Positions 15,533-30,735 of a stretch of DNA of 64,000 nt are shown piece after piece (within the stretch, counting starts at the first letter, position 1; the number at the start of each line of letters is the position of its first letter). The DNA comes from Leifsonia xyli. Lineage in GTDB: Bacteria; Actinomycetota; Actinomycetes; Actinomycetales; Microbacteriaceae. A model generated the notes under the pieces. It saw nothing but the letters and a program-made list of their open reading frames with translations, had not been told where the DNA came from and did no database searches. The translations under genes and the position numbers were made by a program. The stretch spans positions 124,001 to 188,000 of the forward strand of contig QFQR01000002.1 in the NCBI GenBank assembly GCA_003243275.1, written 5' to 3'.

Positions 15533-16096
15533 ATGAGCACCGTGGGCGCCGGCATCCCCGAACCTCCGCGCGACGAGCCGAACTCGGCGTGGCTGAACGA
15601 CACCGAGCTCGAGTGGGTGCGCGGACGGATGCCGTTGCTCTACGTCGAGGCGGTGCCGGTGCGCGTCGACGGGCTCGGCGTCGTCACCCAGGTGGGCGTG
15701 CTGCTGCGGGCGAACGCGCAGGGCGAGATCACCCGCACGCTCGTCTCCGGCCGCGTCATGTACGGCGAGACGATCCGGGATGCGCTCTTCCGCCACCTCG
15801 AGAAGGATCTCGGACCGATGGCCTTCCCGCAGTTGCCGGCGAGCCCCGTGCCGTTCCAGGTCGCCGAGTACTTCCCCATCCCGGGGCTCTCGGCCTACGT
15901 CGACGAACGCCAGCACGCGGTGTCGCTCGCCTTCGTCGTTCCTGTCACGGGAACTTTCGAGCCCAGGCAGGATGCGCTCGAACTCACCTGGGTGACGCCG
16001 GCCGAGGCGTCGAGCCCGGCGTTCCACGCGGAGCTCGAGGGCGGACGCGGCACGCTGCTGCGCGCGGCCCTCGCCTCGGTCGGGGTGCTGGGTTAG
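15533..16096 (+). CDS. NUDIX-like hydrolase family protein (DUF4916)
   Basis: This 187-aa protein has WLNDTELEWVRGRMPLLYVEA (about 18-38), GEITRTLVSGRVMYGETIRDA (about 63-83) and FRHLEKDLGP, which together fit the actinobacterial NUDIX-like DUF4916 group. The classical GX5EX7REUXEEXGU box is only partly present (GRVMYGETIRDALFRHLEKD), so hydrolase activity is uncertain. CACAAT six bases before the ATG indicates a leaderless message. It is convergent with the DEAD-box helicase. Confidence 0.75.
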   Translation: MSTVGAGIPEPPRDEPNSAWLNDTELEWVRGRMPLLYVEAVPVRVDGLGVVTQVGVLLRANAQGEITRTLVSGRVMYGETIRDALFRHLEKDLGPMAFPQLPASPVPFQVAEYFPIPGLSAYVDERQHAVSLAFVVPVTGTFEPRQDALELTWVTPAEASSPAFHAELEGGRGTLLRAALASVGVLG

Positions 16097-16132
16097 CCGC
16101 AGGCGGCGTATCGAGGCCCGCCCCCGACGAGC

Positions 16133-17743
16133 TCAGCCCGCGGGGCGAGCCGCGCGGCGTCCGCCCTGGCGCGGGTTGCCCTGGGGGGCGCCCGACGACG
16201 AGCTGTAGACGGGCGTGCTTCCCGAGCGGGTCGTGCTCGCGCCGGATCCCGAGCGGCCCGAGCCGCTGCGGCCGCCGCGCGCCGAGCCGGATGCCGACCC
16301 TGCGCCGGAGCGCTGACCCGCCCCCGAACGCTGACCGGAGCCGGAACCCGAACGCTGGCCCGAGCCCGAGCCCGAGCCCGAGCCCTGCCCCGAGCCCGCC
16401 CCCTGCGCCGGCCGCCCCGAGCGGTCGCGGCGCGGGCGATCCGAGCGCGGCTGCTGCGCCGCATCCCGCTCCCCGCGCGCGGCCCGCTTGCGCTGCGCGT
16501 TGGCGCCCTGGCTGCGTCCGCCGCCGCCCTGCTGCTGGCGCGGTGCGCGCGGCTCGGGCTTCACGTAGGCCGCGACCTCGCCGACGAGCGCGGTGACGGG
16601 GGCCGCGTCCGCGACCACCCGCTGCACGTTCGCGGTGATGCCTGCCTTGCGCATGAGCTGCGCCACATCCTTCTCCTGCGCGGGCAGCACGAGGGTGACG
16701 ACGTCGCCCTCGGAGCCGGCGCGGGCGGTGCGGCCCGAACGGTGCAGGTAGGCCTTGTGCTCGGTGGGCGGGTCGACGTGCACCACGAGCTCGACGTCGT
16801 CGACGTGCACGCCGCGCGCGGCAACATCCGTCGCCACGAGCACCCGCACCGATCCGTCGGCGAACGCCGCGAGGTTGCGGTCGCGCTGCGGCTGCGAGAG
16901 GTTGCCGTGCAGGTCGACCGCCGGGATGCCGGATGCCGTGAGCTGCTGCGCGAGCTTCTTCGCGTGGTGCTTGGTGCGCATGAACAGGATGCGGCGTCCG
17001 CGCCCCGAGGCGAGCGTCTGCACGAGCTGCTTCTTCGTCTCCACGTCGGCCGTGCCGAACACGTGGTGGGTCATCTTCACGGGCGGCTGGTCGATCTCGT
17101 TGACCGAGTGCAGCACAGGGTTCTGCAGGAAGCGGGTGACGAGCTTGTCCACGCCGTTGTCGAGGGTCGCCGAGAAGAGCAGCCGCTGACCGCCCGCGGG
17201 GGTCGCCGCGAGGATGCGGGTGACGCCGGGCAGGAAGCCCAGGTCGGCCATGTGGTCGGCCTCGTCGATCACGGTGATCTCGATCGCGTCGAGGCGCACC
17301 TGGCGCTGACCCATGAGGTCTTCGAGGCGGCCGGGGCAGGCGACGATGATGTCGACGCCGGCCTTGAGCGCGGTCACCTGACGGTTCTGCGAGACGCCGC
17401 CGAAGATGGTGGTGACGGTGAGGCCGTAGGCGTCGGCGAGCGGGGTGACGGTCGCCGCGATCTGGGTGGCCAGCTCGCGGGTCGGCGCCAGGATGAGCGC
17501 GAGCGGCAGGCCGCTGCGACGTCCCCCGCCGGCGAGCTTCGTGCCGAGCCGCGCGACGAGCGGCAGTGCGAAGGCGATGGTCTTGCCGGATCCGGTGCGG
17601 CCGCGTCCGAGCACGTCGCGTCCGGCGAGGGTGTCGGGGAGGGTGTCGGCCTGGATGGGGAACGCCTCGGTCTTGCCGTCGGCGGCGAGCACCGCGACGA
17701 GGGGGGCGGGCACGCCGAGCGTGCCGAAGGTGACGGATGTCAT
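16133..17743 (-). CDS. DEAD-box ATP-dependent RNA helicase
   Basis: This 536-aa protein has the Q-motif region FPIQADTLPDTLAGRDVLG, motif I GRGRTGSGKT (about 46-55), PTREL, GG, motif II DEAD (about residue 165), SAT (motif III), RGVHVDDVELVVH (motif V) and HRSGRTARAG (motif VI). The C-terminus is a long basic, Gly/Ser/Arg-rich tail with repeated GSGSGSGQRSGSG units, likely RNA-binding and disordered. It probably remodels rRNA or mRNA in the cytoplasm. The ATG at 17743 was preferred to a frame start ten codons upstream because it begins the conserved MTSVTFGTLGV segment and has GAAAG upstream. Confidence 0.92.
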   Translation of the reverse strand: MTSVTFGTLGVPAPLVAVLAADGKTEAFPIQADTLPDTLAGRDVLGRGRTGSGKTIAFALPLVARLGTKLAGGGRRSGLPLALILAPTRELATQIAATVTPLADAYGLTVTTIFGGVSQNRQVTALKAGVDIIVACPGRLEDLMGQRQVRLDAIEITVIDEADHMADLGFLPGVTRILAATPAGGQRLLFSATLDNGVDKLVTRFLQNPVLHSVNEIDQPPVKMTHHVFGTADVETKKQLVQTLASGRGRRILFMRTKHHAKKLAQQLTASGIPAVDLHGNLSQPQRDRNLAAFADGSVRVLVATDVAARGVHVDDVELVVHVDPPTEHKAYLHRSGRTARAGSEGDVVTLVLPAQEKDVAQLMRKAGITANVQRVVADAAPVTALVGEVAAYVKPEPRAPRQQQGGGGRSQGANAQRKRAARGERDAAQQPRSDRPRRDRSGRPAQGAGSGQGSGSGSGSGQRSGSGSGQRSGAGQRSGAGSASGSARGGRSGSGRSGSGASTTRSGSTPVYSSSSGAPQGNPRQGGRRAARPAG

Positions 17744-17979
17744 GGGTGTGTCTTTCGGGTGGTCCGCGGGCATGCGTGCACACGCGGGAGGGCGAGCGTG
17801 CCGGTCGGCACGTCGGTTCGCCGTGAAGGAATGTCAGCGCCGGATCCGTTGCGGGTTCGGGCGACGAGGGATGCGTTCGACGACGCGGGCGCGAAGCTGC
17901 GCCTCGGCAACCCTAGCGGATGTCGGTGTGTGACGCCCGGCTTCCGGGCGGATGCTCAGCCGCGGATACCCTCGAAGGC

Positions 17980-18453
17980 ATGGGTTCGCCGCGCAGTCAG
18001 AGCTACTACCAGGTTCGCTTCGAGTGGGGTGCCGAGGGTGCCTCGGCGGTCGCGGATGGCGTGCACGCGGTGGTCTGGGTCGACGAGCTGGGTGCGGAGC
18101 AGCTGCCGCAGCTCGAGGTCGAGGTGGTCGCGGCGGCGCTCGGCAGTGCGGATGCCGTGGCCCGCTGGGCGCTCGAGCGTCAGGCCGAGCTGGAGGGCCG
18201 GTTCGTCGTGGCGGTCGTGGCGGCCGGTGCCCGGCAGCCGGATGGCTCGCTGCGTTTCGCGGTCGAGGACCTGCTCGCCGCGGGTGCCGTGATCGATGCG
18301 ATCGCCGCGCTCGGCATCGACCACCAGTCCCCGGAGGCGGCGGCAGCCGCATCCGCGTACGCCGGTCTGCGCAACGCGACCCGCCACCTGGTGTCGGCAT
18401 CCGTCTCGGCGCGCGAGCTGGGCGGCGTCACCCCCGAGGCCTCCGCCCGCTGA
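17980..18453 (+). CDS. 2-phosphosulfolactate phosphatase-like protein (ComB family)
   Basis: This 157-aa protein resembles ComB in HAVVWVDELG (about 30-39), FVVAVVAAGARQPDGSLRFAVEDLLAAGAVIDA (about 75-107, quoted in part by its AVEDLLAAGAVIDA end), and a SPEAAAAASAYAGLRN segment plus SARELGG near the C-terminus. It is shorter than archaeal ComB (over 230 aa), and coenzyme M synthesis is not expected here, so the substrate is doubtful. TACCCT lies seven bases before the ATG, suggesting a leaderless message. An upstream frame extension is not supported. Confidence 0.6.
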   Translation: MGSPRSQSYYQVRFEWGAEGASAVADGVHAVVWVDELGAEQLPQLEVEVVAAALGSADAVARWALERQAELEGRFVVAVVAAGARQPDGSLRFAVEDLLAAGAVIDAIAALGIDHQSPEAAAAASAYAGLRNATRHLVSASVSARELGGVTPEASAR

Positions 18454-18532
18454 CCGCGCTCCGCCCGGCACCCCTCGCCCCCCGCCCCCCGACCCCCGAC
18501 CCGCGGGCGCCGAGGGGTGGCGAGCCTGCACG

Positions 18533-18592
18533 TGTTGCGGTTTCGGCGACATGTGCCGGTTTCGCGGGCCACATTGCGCCGAAACCGCAACA
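18533..18592. repeat. 60-bp palindromic element, copy 4 (imperfect)
   Basis: The outer 16 bp of each arm match the consensus. Two adjacent bases in the inner arm (GCGACATG against CATTGCGC) are mismatched. The centre contains GTTTCGC. It lies 39 bases before the DUF427 start. Confidence 0.88.
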
Positions 18593-18631
18593 TCCCGAGC
18601 GTCCGCGCGCCTCGCGGCGTAGCCTCGCCTC

Positions 18632-18940
18632 ATGTACCAGGCGAAGCTCGGAGACCAGCTCATCGCGGAGGCCGCGGAGGCCGACGTCATCCACATCGAG
18701 GGGAACGTGTACTTCCCGCCCTCGGCCGTCGTCGAGGGCGTGCTGCGCGACTCGCCCACCCCCTACACCTGCCCGTGGAAGGGCGAGTGCCAGTACTTCA
18801 GCGTGCGCGACGGCGAGCAGTGGCTCACCGACCGCGCCTGGACGTACCCGCATCCGTATCCGAGCGGCATCGACAAGGTCGGCCGCGACTTCAGCAACTA
18901 CGTCGCGTTCTGGAAGGACGTGCAGGTCACCCAGGCCTGA
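18632..18940 (+). CDS. DUF427 domain protein
   Basis: This 102-aa protein is one DUF427 domain: VIHIEGNVYFPPSAV (about 19-33), PYTCPWKGECQYFSV (about 44-58) and AWTYPHPYPSG. It is a small beta-rich family of unknown function, often found with oxidoreductases. TAGCCT six bases before the ATG suggests a leaderless message. It is convergent with the CGNR gene. Confidence 0.9.
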   Translation: MYQAKLGDQLIAEAAEADVIHIEGNVYFPPSAVVEGVLRDSPTPYTCPWKGECQYFSVRDGEQWLTDRAWTYPHPYPSGIDKVGRDFSNYVAFWKDVQVTQA

Positions 18941-18976
18941 CCGCTCGGGTGGTCGAGGAGCGCCGCGAAGCCCCCG

Positions 18977-19564
18977 TCAGCTCGCGACCCGCGCCCGCGC
19001 CCGGTGCGCGCGCACCTTCGCCCGGTTGCCGCAGCGCTGCATGGAGCACCAGCGGCGGGTGCTGGTGCGCGACTCGTCGTGGAACACCAGTCGGCAGTCG
19101 GCGGCGGCACAGCGACGGATGCGGCCCTCCTCACACGCCGCGAGGTTCGCGACCGCCTCACGGGCGAGCGTCGAGAGCGCCTGCGCGATGCGGATGCGGC
19201 CGGCGCCGGCCTGCCGGCGTCCGCCCGGCAGCGTGGGCGGGATGTCGGGGGTCGCGGCGAACAGGTTGAGCGTGTCGACGTCGTCGGGGTCGAGCGCGCG
19301 GGCATCGGCGGCCGCGGGGTAGAGCCGCCCGAGCACCTCGCGCAGGATGAGGGCGTCGGAGAGATCGCGCTCGCCCGCCTCGGTGAGGGTGGGCTGGCCG
19401 AGGTGCCCGACGAGCCATGCTCCGAGGTCGGCGGGCGAGTGCAGCCGCTCGACGGCGGGTGAGCCGAGCGCCCCCGAGTAGGCGAAGTCGAGGCTCTCGG
19501 CCCCCGCGTCGAAGTGCCAGGCGACACCGCCGTCGGCGGGCGTCATCCGCTGTCCCGTGCTCAC
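18977..19564 (-). CDS. CGNR zinc-finger (ABATE domain) putative regulator
   Basis: This 195-aa protein has an N-terminal ABATE-type domain (LDFAYSGAL, then LILREVLGRLYPAA) and a C-terminal zinc finger with RRCAAADCRLVFHDES and RRWCSMQRCGNRAKVRAHRA, which contains the CGNR signature. Such proteins are thought to bind DNA as stress-linked regulators. The GTG at 19564 lies six bases after a near-perfect -10 (TATACT), so the mRNA is probably leaderless. An inverted repeat overlaps that -10. Confidence 0.88.
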   Translation of the reverse strand: MSTGQRMTPADGGVAWHFDAGAESLDFAYSGALGSPAVERLHSPADLGAWLVGHLGQPTLTEAGERDLSDALILREVLGRLYPAAADARALDPDDVDTLNLFAATPDIPPTLPGGRRQAGAGRIRIAQALSTLAREAVANLAACEEGRIRRCAAADCRLVFHDESRTSTRRWCSMQRCGNRAKVRAHRARARVAS

Positions 19565-19586
19565 GTAACCAGTATAGAAAGTTACG
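19564..19586 (-). promoter_or_regulatory. promoter and overlapping CGTAAC/GTTACG dyad of the CGNR gene
   Basis: TATACT (19576-19571) is enclosed by CGTAAC (19564-19569) and GTTACG (19581-19586) with an 11-bp spacer. A bound protein would cover the -10 and the start codon, which fits autorepression. Confidence 0.5.
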
Positions 19587-19589
19587 TTC

Positions 19590-20072
19590 CTACCGCCGCA
19601 CCCACACGATCCGCAGGCCAGGATCGAAGCGCCTCGAGCAGACCCCGCACGAGGTGACGCGCGTCGGCCGACGGTAGCGGTAGCTCACGTGCCCGTTCGG
19701 GCAGGTGCCCACCCACGGCGCCAACTCGTTGGGCACCGGGCCGTCGTGGGTGCGGCCGCCCACGTAGCCCAGCTCGGACGCCACCGACTTCCAGCGCGGC
19801 CCATGCCCCGCGGACTTCCCGGCGAGCGCGTGGGCCACCTCGTGCAGCAGCGTCTGGTGGATGTCGTCGTCGTCGGAGCGCAGGGCGATGTGACGCGAGA
19901 CCGAGATGCGCTTGGCGGTGTAGTTGCACAGGCCCGCGCGGGTCTTCGCGTTGTCGAACGCGAAGGTCCACTCGCCATCGAGGTGCAGTCGGATGAGGGC
20001 GTCGGCCCAGGTGCGCACCCGGGCGAGTTGTTGCGCCGGGCCGGGCGACGCGTTCAGGGTCGGGGAGGCCAT
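19590..20072 (-). CDS. SprT-like zinc-metallopeptidase domain protein
   Basis: This 160-aa protein contains HQTLLHEVAHALAG (about 74-87) with the HExxH zinc-protease motif, preceded by ISVSRHIAL and followed by GHGPRWKSVASELG, the SprT/Spartan pattern. A C-terminal zinc ribbon (CPNGH, then SCGVCSRRF) follows. It may cleave DNA-protein crosslinks, as Spartan does, or be an inactive relative; the motif residues are intact. ATG at 20072 begins the coherent sequence. Confidence 0.85.
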   Translation of the reverse strand: MASPTLNASPGPAQQLARVRTWADALIRLHLDGEWTFAFDNAKTRAGLCNYTAKRISVSRHIALRSDDDDIHQTLLHEVAHALAGKSAGHGPRWKSVASELGYVGGRTHDGPVPNELAPWVGTCPNGHVSYRYRRPTRVTSCGVCSRRFDPGLRIVWVRR

Positions 20073-20113
20073 GCCTCTATTCCAACACCGTGCACCGACG
20101 TGCGGGCGGCGTC

Positions 20114-20971
20114 TCAGCGCTTCGGGGGAATCTGGAAGATCCCGCGACCCGGGGGAGGGGAGGCCACGGCCGTCGCATCCGTCACCACGGGTGCCCCCGC
20201 GATCCACGCTCGCAGCGCCGTCCCGTGCACGAGTTGAGCCGGATGCGGACCGCCTGCCAGCAGCCTCGGCATCCAGTCCAGCGGCAGATCCGACCCGGAT
20301 GCCGCCAGCACGAAGTTGCCGAAGCGGCGCCCCTTGATCACCTGCGCCTCGCCGAGCACCGCGACATCCGCGAACACCAGAGCCAAGGTGGCCGCCTGCC
20401 CGCGCGCGAACGCGGCACCCTGCCCGTCGGCGATGTTGGCGAGCAGCACACCGCCCGGCGCGAGGAACGCGGCGCACTCGCGGTAGAACTCGACGCTCGT
20501 GACGTGCGCCGGGGTGCGCGCCCCCGAGAACACGTCGACCACGAGCAGATCGACCTGCCCGAGCAGCCCCTTCGGCAGGCGCCCGAGCACCTCGCGCGCA
20601 TCGCCGTAGCGCACCCGGATGGAGGCGTCGCGTGGCAGCGGCAGCCGTTCCCGCACGAGGTCGACGAGCGCCGGCTCGAGCTCGACCACCTGCTGCCGGG
20701 ATCCGGGCCGCGTCGCGGCGATGTAGCGCGGGATGGTGAGCGCGCCCGCCCCGAGGTGCAGCGCCGTGATCGGCTCGCCCGGGTCGCCGAGCTCGTCGAT
20801 GACGTGGCCCATCCGGGCGATGTACTCGTAGAAGAGGTGCGTGGGGTCGCCGAGGTCGACGTGCGACTGCGGGGTGCCGTCGACCACGAGCTCGTAGCCG
20901 TTGGTCAGCCGATCCGGGCGCACCTCGGCTCGCATCCCGTTCGACAGGCGCACGGCGGGGTTCTCCTCCAC
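20114..20971 (-). CDS. spermidine synthase-like methyltransferase-fold protein
   Basis: This protein of about 285 aa has a PABS-type core: ITALHLGAGALTIPRYIA (about 69-86, the nucleotide-binding loop), VVELEPALVDLVRERLPL (acidic residue after the second strand), RVRYGDAREVLGRL and DLLVVDVFSGARTPAHVTS. The polyamine-contacting residues are not clearly kept, so polyamine synthesis is uncertain; many actinobacterial relatives are of unknown role. GTG at 20971 is favoured since GAGAAT precedes it by six bases. GTG at 21001 is possible and adds ten residues. Confidence 0.78.
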   Translation of the reverse strand: MEENPAVRLSNGMRAEVRPDRLTNGYELVVDGTPQSHVDLGDPTHLFYEYIARMGHVIDELGDPGEPITALHLGAGALTIPRYIAATRPGSRQQVVELEPALVDLVRERLPLPRDASIRVRYGDAREVLGRLPKGLLGQVDLLVVDVFSGARTPAHVTSVEFYRECAAFLAPGGVLLANIADGQGAAFARGQAATLALVFADVAVLGEAQVIKGRRFGNFVLAASGSDLPLDWMPRLLAGGPHPAQLVHGTALRAWIAGAPVVTDATAVASPPPGRGIFQIPPKR

Positions 20972-21013
20972 CCCTCCATTCTCCCCCGCCTCCCGCCGCA
21001 CCCCGTGCGGTCA

Positions 21014-21073
21014 TGTTGCGGTTTCGGCGAGGTGTTGCGGCTTCGCGGCCCACACAGCGCCGAAACCGCAACA
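21014..21073. repeat. 60-bp palindromic element, copy 5 (decayed centre)
   Basis: The outer 16 bp of both arms match the consensus. The inner part (AGGTGTT against CACACAG) has diverged, and the centre has GGCTTCGCGGCC. It lies in a divergent gap between the spermidine-synthase-like gene and the lipoprotein gene. Confidence 0.85.
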
Positions 21074-21209
21074 CCTGAGCCGGCCCGCCCTCGCGGCACC
21101 GGGGCCCGCACCCGGATGCGGGGGTCAACCCCACCCCACGCGGCGGGACTCCCGGATGCCGGCGCCGCCGTCACGGCAGCAGGCTGGATCACGATCAGAG
21201 GAGTCGCCC

Positions 21210-21929
21210 ATGACCACCACCCCCCGTCGCGTCCTGCTTCCGCTCGCCGCGCTCGCCGCCGCATCCCTCGCCCTGGCCGGCTGCATGACCGTTCCCGCAT
21301 CCGGCCCCCGCGTCACCGCGGAGCACGAGGTCTCGGACGCCGTGCACGCCCTGCGCCTGGACAACGCGGGCGACGTCGTCGTGATGCTCGGCGATCAGCC
21401 GGGCCTCACGGTGCGCGCGCCCCAGGCGATCATGGATCGGCTCACCGCATCCGAGGACGACGGCACCCTCGTGCTCGGGATGAGCGGGGCCGGGATGTGG
21501 GTCGGCCGCATCGAGTACACGCTCACCGTGCGCTCCTTCGACGAGGTGGAGCTGACGGGGTCGGGCGACGTGCGCGCCGACTTCTCCTCGGCCCAGACCG
21601 TGTCGATCGAGGTCTCGGGCTCGGGAGATGTGCGCGGCACGGATGTCGATGCCGCCGAGGTGGGGATCGAGGTGAGCGGCTCGGGGGATGTGTGCATCGA
21701 CGGTGCAGCCGACCGCGGCGAGTTCGAGGTGAGCGGCTCCGGCGATCTCGACGCATCCGGGCTCGCGCTGCGCACCGCGGAGGCGGAGGTCTCCGGCTCG
21801 GGCGACCTCTCGGTGCACGCGACCGACACCCTGGGCGCCCGCATCTCGGGCTCCGGCGACATGTTCGTCTCCGGTTCGCCTCGCATCACCCGCGACACCC
21901 CGGGCTCGGGCGACCTCATCGAACGCTGA
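21210..21929 (+). CDS. lipoprotein with GIN (DUF2807) adhesin-head-like domain
   Basis: This 239-aa protein has a lipoprotein signal (RRVLLPLAALAAASLALAGC, Cys at 24), so it should be anchored to the outer face of the membrane. The rest is a GIN/DUF2807 beta-helix: LDNAGDVVVML, FDEVELTGSGDVRADF, and then six further turns each marked SGSGD or TPGSGD, about 18-21 residues apart. In Bacteroidetes this domain resembles autotransporter adhesin heads; here its role is unknown. GAGGAG lies seven bases before the ATG. It is followed by a 60-bp palindrome and then the rpoB promoter. Confidence 0.88.
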   Translation: MTTTPRRVLLPLAALAAASLALAGCMTVPASGPRVTAEHEVSDAVHALRLDNAGDVVVMLGDQPGLTVRAPQAIMDRLTASEDDGTLVLGMSGAGMWVGRIEYTLTVRSFDEVELTGSGDVRADFSSAQTVSIEVSGSGDVRGTDVDAAEVGIEVSGSGDVCIDGAADRGEFEVSGSGDLDASGLALRTAEAEVSGSGDLSVHATDTLGARISGSGDMFVSGSPRITRDTPGSGDLIER

Positions 21930-21957
21930 CCCCCGCCCCGCCGGTCGCGCCCGCGGA

Positions 21958-22017
21958 TGTTGCGGTTTCGGCGCTATGTGGCCGGCGAAGCCGCCACATA
22001 GCGCCGAAACCGCAACA
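21958..22017. repeat. 60-bp palindromic element, copy 6
   Basis: Perfect 23-bp arms (21958-21980, 21995-22017) surround a centre that is itself a small hairpin (GGC-GAA-GCC). It begins 29 bases after the lipoprotein stop and ends 61 bases before the rpoB -35 element. Confidence 0.92.
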
Positions 22018-22078
22018 TCCAGCAGCCGAGCGCGCGCCCCGCGTATAGACCCGCGCGAAAAGAAAGTCAAGGAACAGC

Positions 22079-22108
22079 TGGACATGGCGCGTCGTTCCGA
22101 CCTATAGT
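22079..22108 (+). promoter_or_regulatory. rpoB promoter
   Basis: TGGACA (22079-22084) and TATAGT (22103-22108) are separated by 18 bp, each one base from the vegetative sigma consensus. This would give rpoBC a leader of about 160 bases. Confidence 0.7.
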
Positions 22109-22275
22109 TGTTCTTTGCGCTCCCCCTTTCACCCTGCCCTCATATTGCGGTCGGCCGGTGTGTGCCCGGAGGCGGATCCCGAAAATGATGGCGGGATCCC
22201 CCACGACAGGCTGGAGCGCCTCCTCACTGACCGACACCAATTGAGACCGACGGGTCTCACGGAGGTTGTTTTCCT

Positions 22276-25755
<3,480 letters not shown>

Positions 25756-25805
25756 GCCGGGCACGCACACAGGATTCGTAGAAGAAGAAGCGAGAGAGAA
25801 CACAC

Positions 25806-29678
<3,873 letters not shown>

Positions 29679-29693
29679 GTCGCGCGGCCCTCG

Positions 29694-29736
29694 CCGCCGG
29701 TTCGATGCGCCCGTTCGCGGGCGGCTCGACCGGCGG
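29694..29736 (+). terminator. hairpin after rpoC
   Basis: CCGCCGGTTCGA (29694-29705) pairs with TCGACCGGCGG (29726-29736) with a one-base bulge, 15 bases past the rpoC stop. An inner stem (CGCCCG/CGGGCG) extends it. No T-tract. Confidence 0.55.
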
Positions 29737-29762
29737 CGGGGGCCGCTTCGCGTCTGCGCGCG

Positions 29763-29868
29763 GGGGGTCTCGATACACCGCCTGCGGCGGCACTCGACCA
29801 GCGGTCCTGCCGCAGGCCGTGCAGGCCGCTGGTTGAGTAGCGGCCGCAGGCCGCGTATCGAAACCCCC
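29763..29868. repeat. double GGTCTCGATAC repeat after rpoC
   Basis: The left part (GGTCTCGATACACCGCC to CACTCGACCAGCGG, 29763-29804) and the right part (CCGCTGGTTGAGTAGC to GCGTATCGAAACCCC, 29826-29868) are approximate reverse complements, giving a 106-bp imperfect palindrome. It may be two units of the same repeat in opposite orientation. Confidence 0.75.
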
Positions 29869-29910
29869 GCCCGCGTTCTAGGCTGGATGCCACCACGCGA
29901 AGGAGCCCCC

Positions 29911-30735
29911 ATGGCCGACCCCACGGATCCGCAGACCCCCGCCGAGCCGGAGACCGTCACCCCGGTGTCGGCCGCCGGGCACCTGGGTGCCGAGCCCGTC
30001 GTGCCCGAGCTCGTCACGCCGGAGGCCGACGACGCGGAGGTCGTGGACGACGTCGCGTCGCCCGTCGTGACCGCGCCCGTCGTCCCCGTCCCCGCGGAGC
30101 CCGAGCCGGAGCCCGCCCCCGCCCCCGTGCCGGTCGTCGCCGCCGTGGCGGCGGAGCCGCCCCGCGAGGTCGTCTACGTGCAGGCGCCCACGCCGCCGAA
30201 GTCGCGCCACAACCGCGGGTTCGGCGTGCTCATCTCGCTGCTGGGCACTCTCGCCTTCGCGCTGCTGTACATCGGGGTCGTCGCGGTGCTCGTCGCGCTC
30301 GCGGGCGGCTCCGTCGACCACTCGCTCTCGCAGTTCGTCGTGAGCCTCTCGTTCTGGGTTCCGGTGGCCGTCTACGCGGTGATGGCATCCGTCTTCGCCC
30401 TGATCGTCAACCGTGCGGCCTGGTGGGCGCATGTGCTCGGCAGCCTGTTCGTCGCGGTGCTCAGCTACGGGCTGTCGGCGGGCATCATCCTGCTGGCCCT
30501 CGGGGTGATCGGGATGACGCCCGAGGAGGGTGTGAGGAAGGCGGCAGAGGTCTTCGGATCGCCGCTGCTGATCGCCGCGCTCGTGCTCGCGCGGGAGTGC
30601 GCGCTGTGGTTCGGGCTGGCGATCGCCTCGCGCGGGCGCCGGGTGAAGGAGCGCAACACGACCGAGCGCGCCGTCTTCGAGCAGAGCGTCGCCGATCGTC
30701 GTGCGGAGTATGAGCGCGCCCACCCCCCGGCCTGA
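29911..30735 (+). CDS. hypothetical multi-pass membrane protein with acidic Pro-rich N-terminus
   Basis: This 274-aa protein has about 90 residues of Pro/Glu/Val-rich disordered sequence (PAEPEPEPAPAPVPVV). Four or five membrane helices follow, beginning GFGVLISLLGTLAFALLYIGV near residue 108 and ending with LLIAALVLARECALWFGLA, and a charged cytoplasmic tail. AAGGAG sits five bases before the ATG. The gene overlaps the next one by 26 bases, so they are likely co-transcribed. No family recognised. Confidence 0.75.
   Translation: MADPTDPQTPAEPETVTPVSAAGHLGAEPVVPELVTPEADDAEVVDDVASPVVTAPVVPVPAEPEPEPAPAPVPVVAAVAAEPPREVVYVQAPTPPKSRHNRGFGVLISLLGTLAFALLYIGVVAVLVALAGGSVDHSLSQFVVSLSFWVPVAVYAVMASVFALIVNRAAWWAHVLGSLFVAVLSYGLSAGIILLALGVIGMTPEEGVRKAAEVFGSPLLIAALVLARECALWFGLAIASRGRRVKERNTTERAVFEQSVADRRAEYERAHPPA

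Larger units (their letters stand above)
21930..22275. other. intergenic region between lipoprotein and rpoB
   Basis: It contains palindrome copy 6, the rpoB promoter (22079-22108) and a leader of about 165 bases. The leader has a CATATTGCGG segment near 22141 that may be a decayed end of the 60-bp element, a GGCGGATCCCG/GGCGGGATCCC repeat near 22172-22200, and the GGAGG ribosome site at 22261-22265. No gene is visible. Confidence 0.55.
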
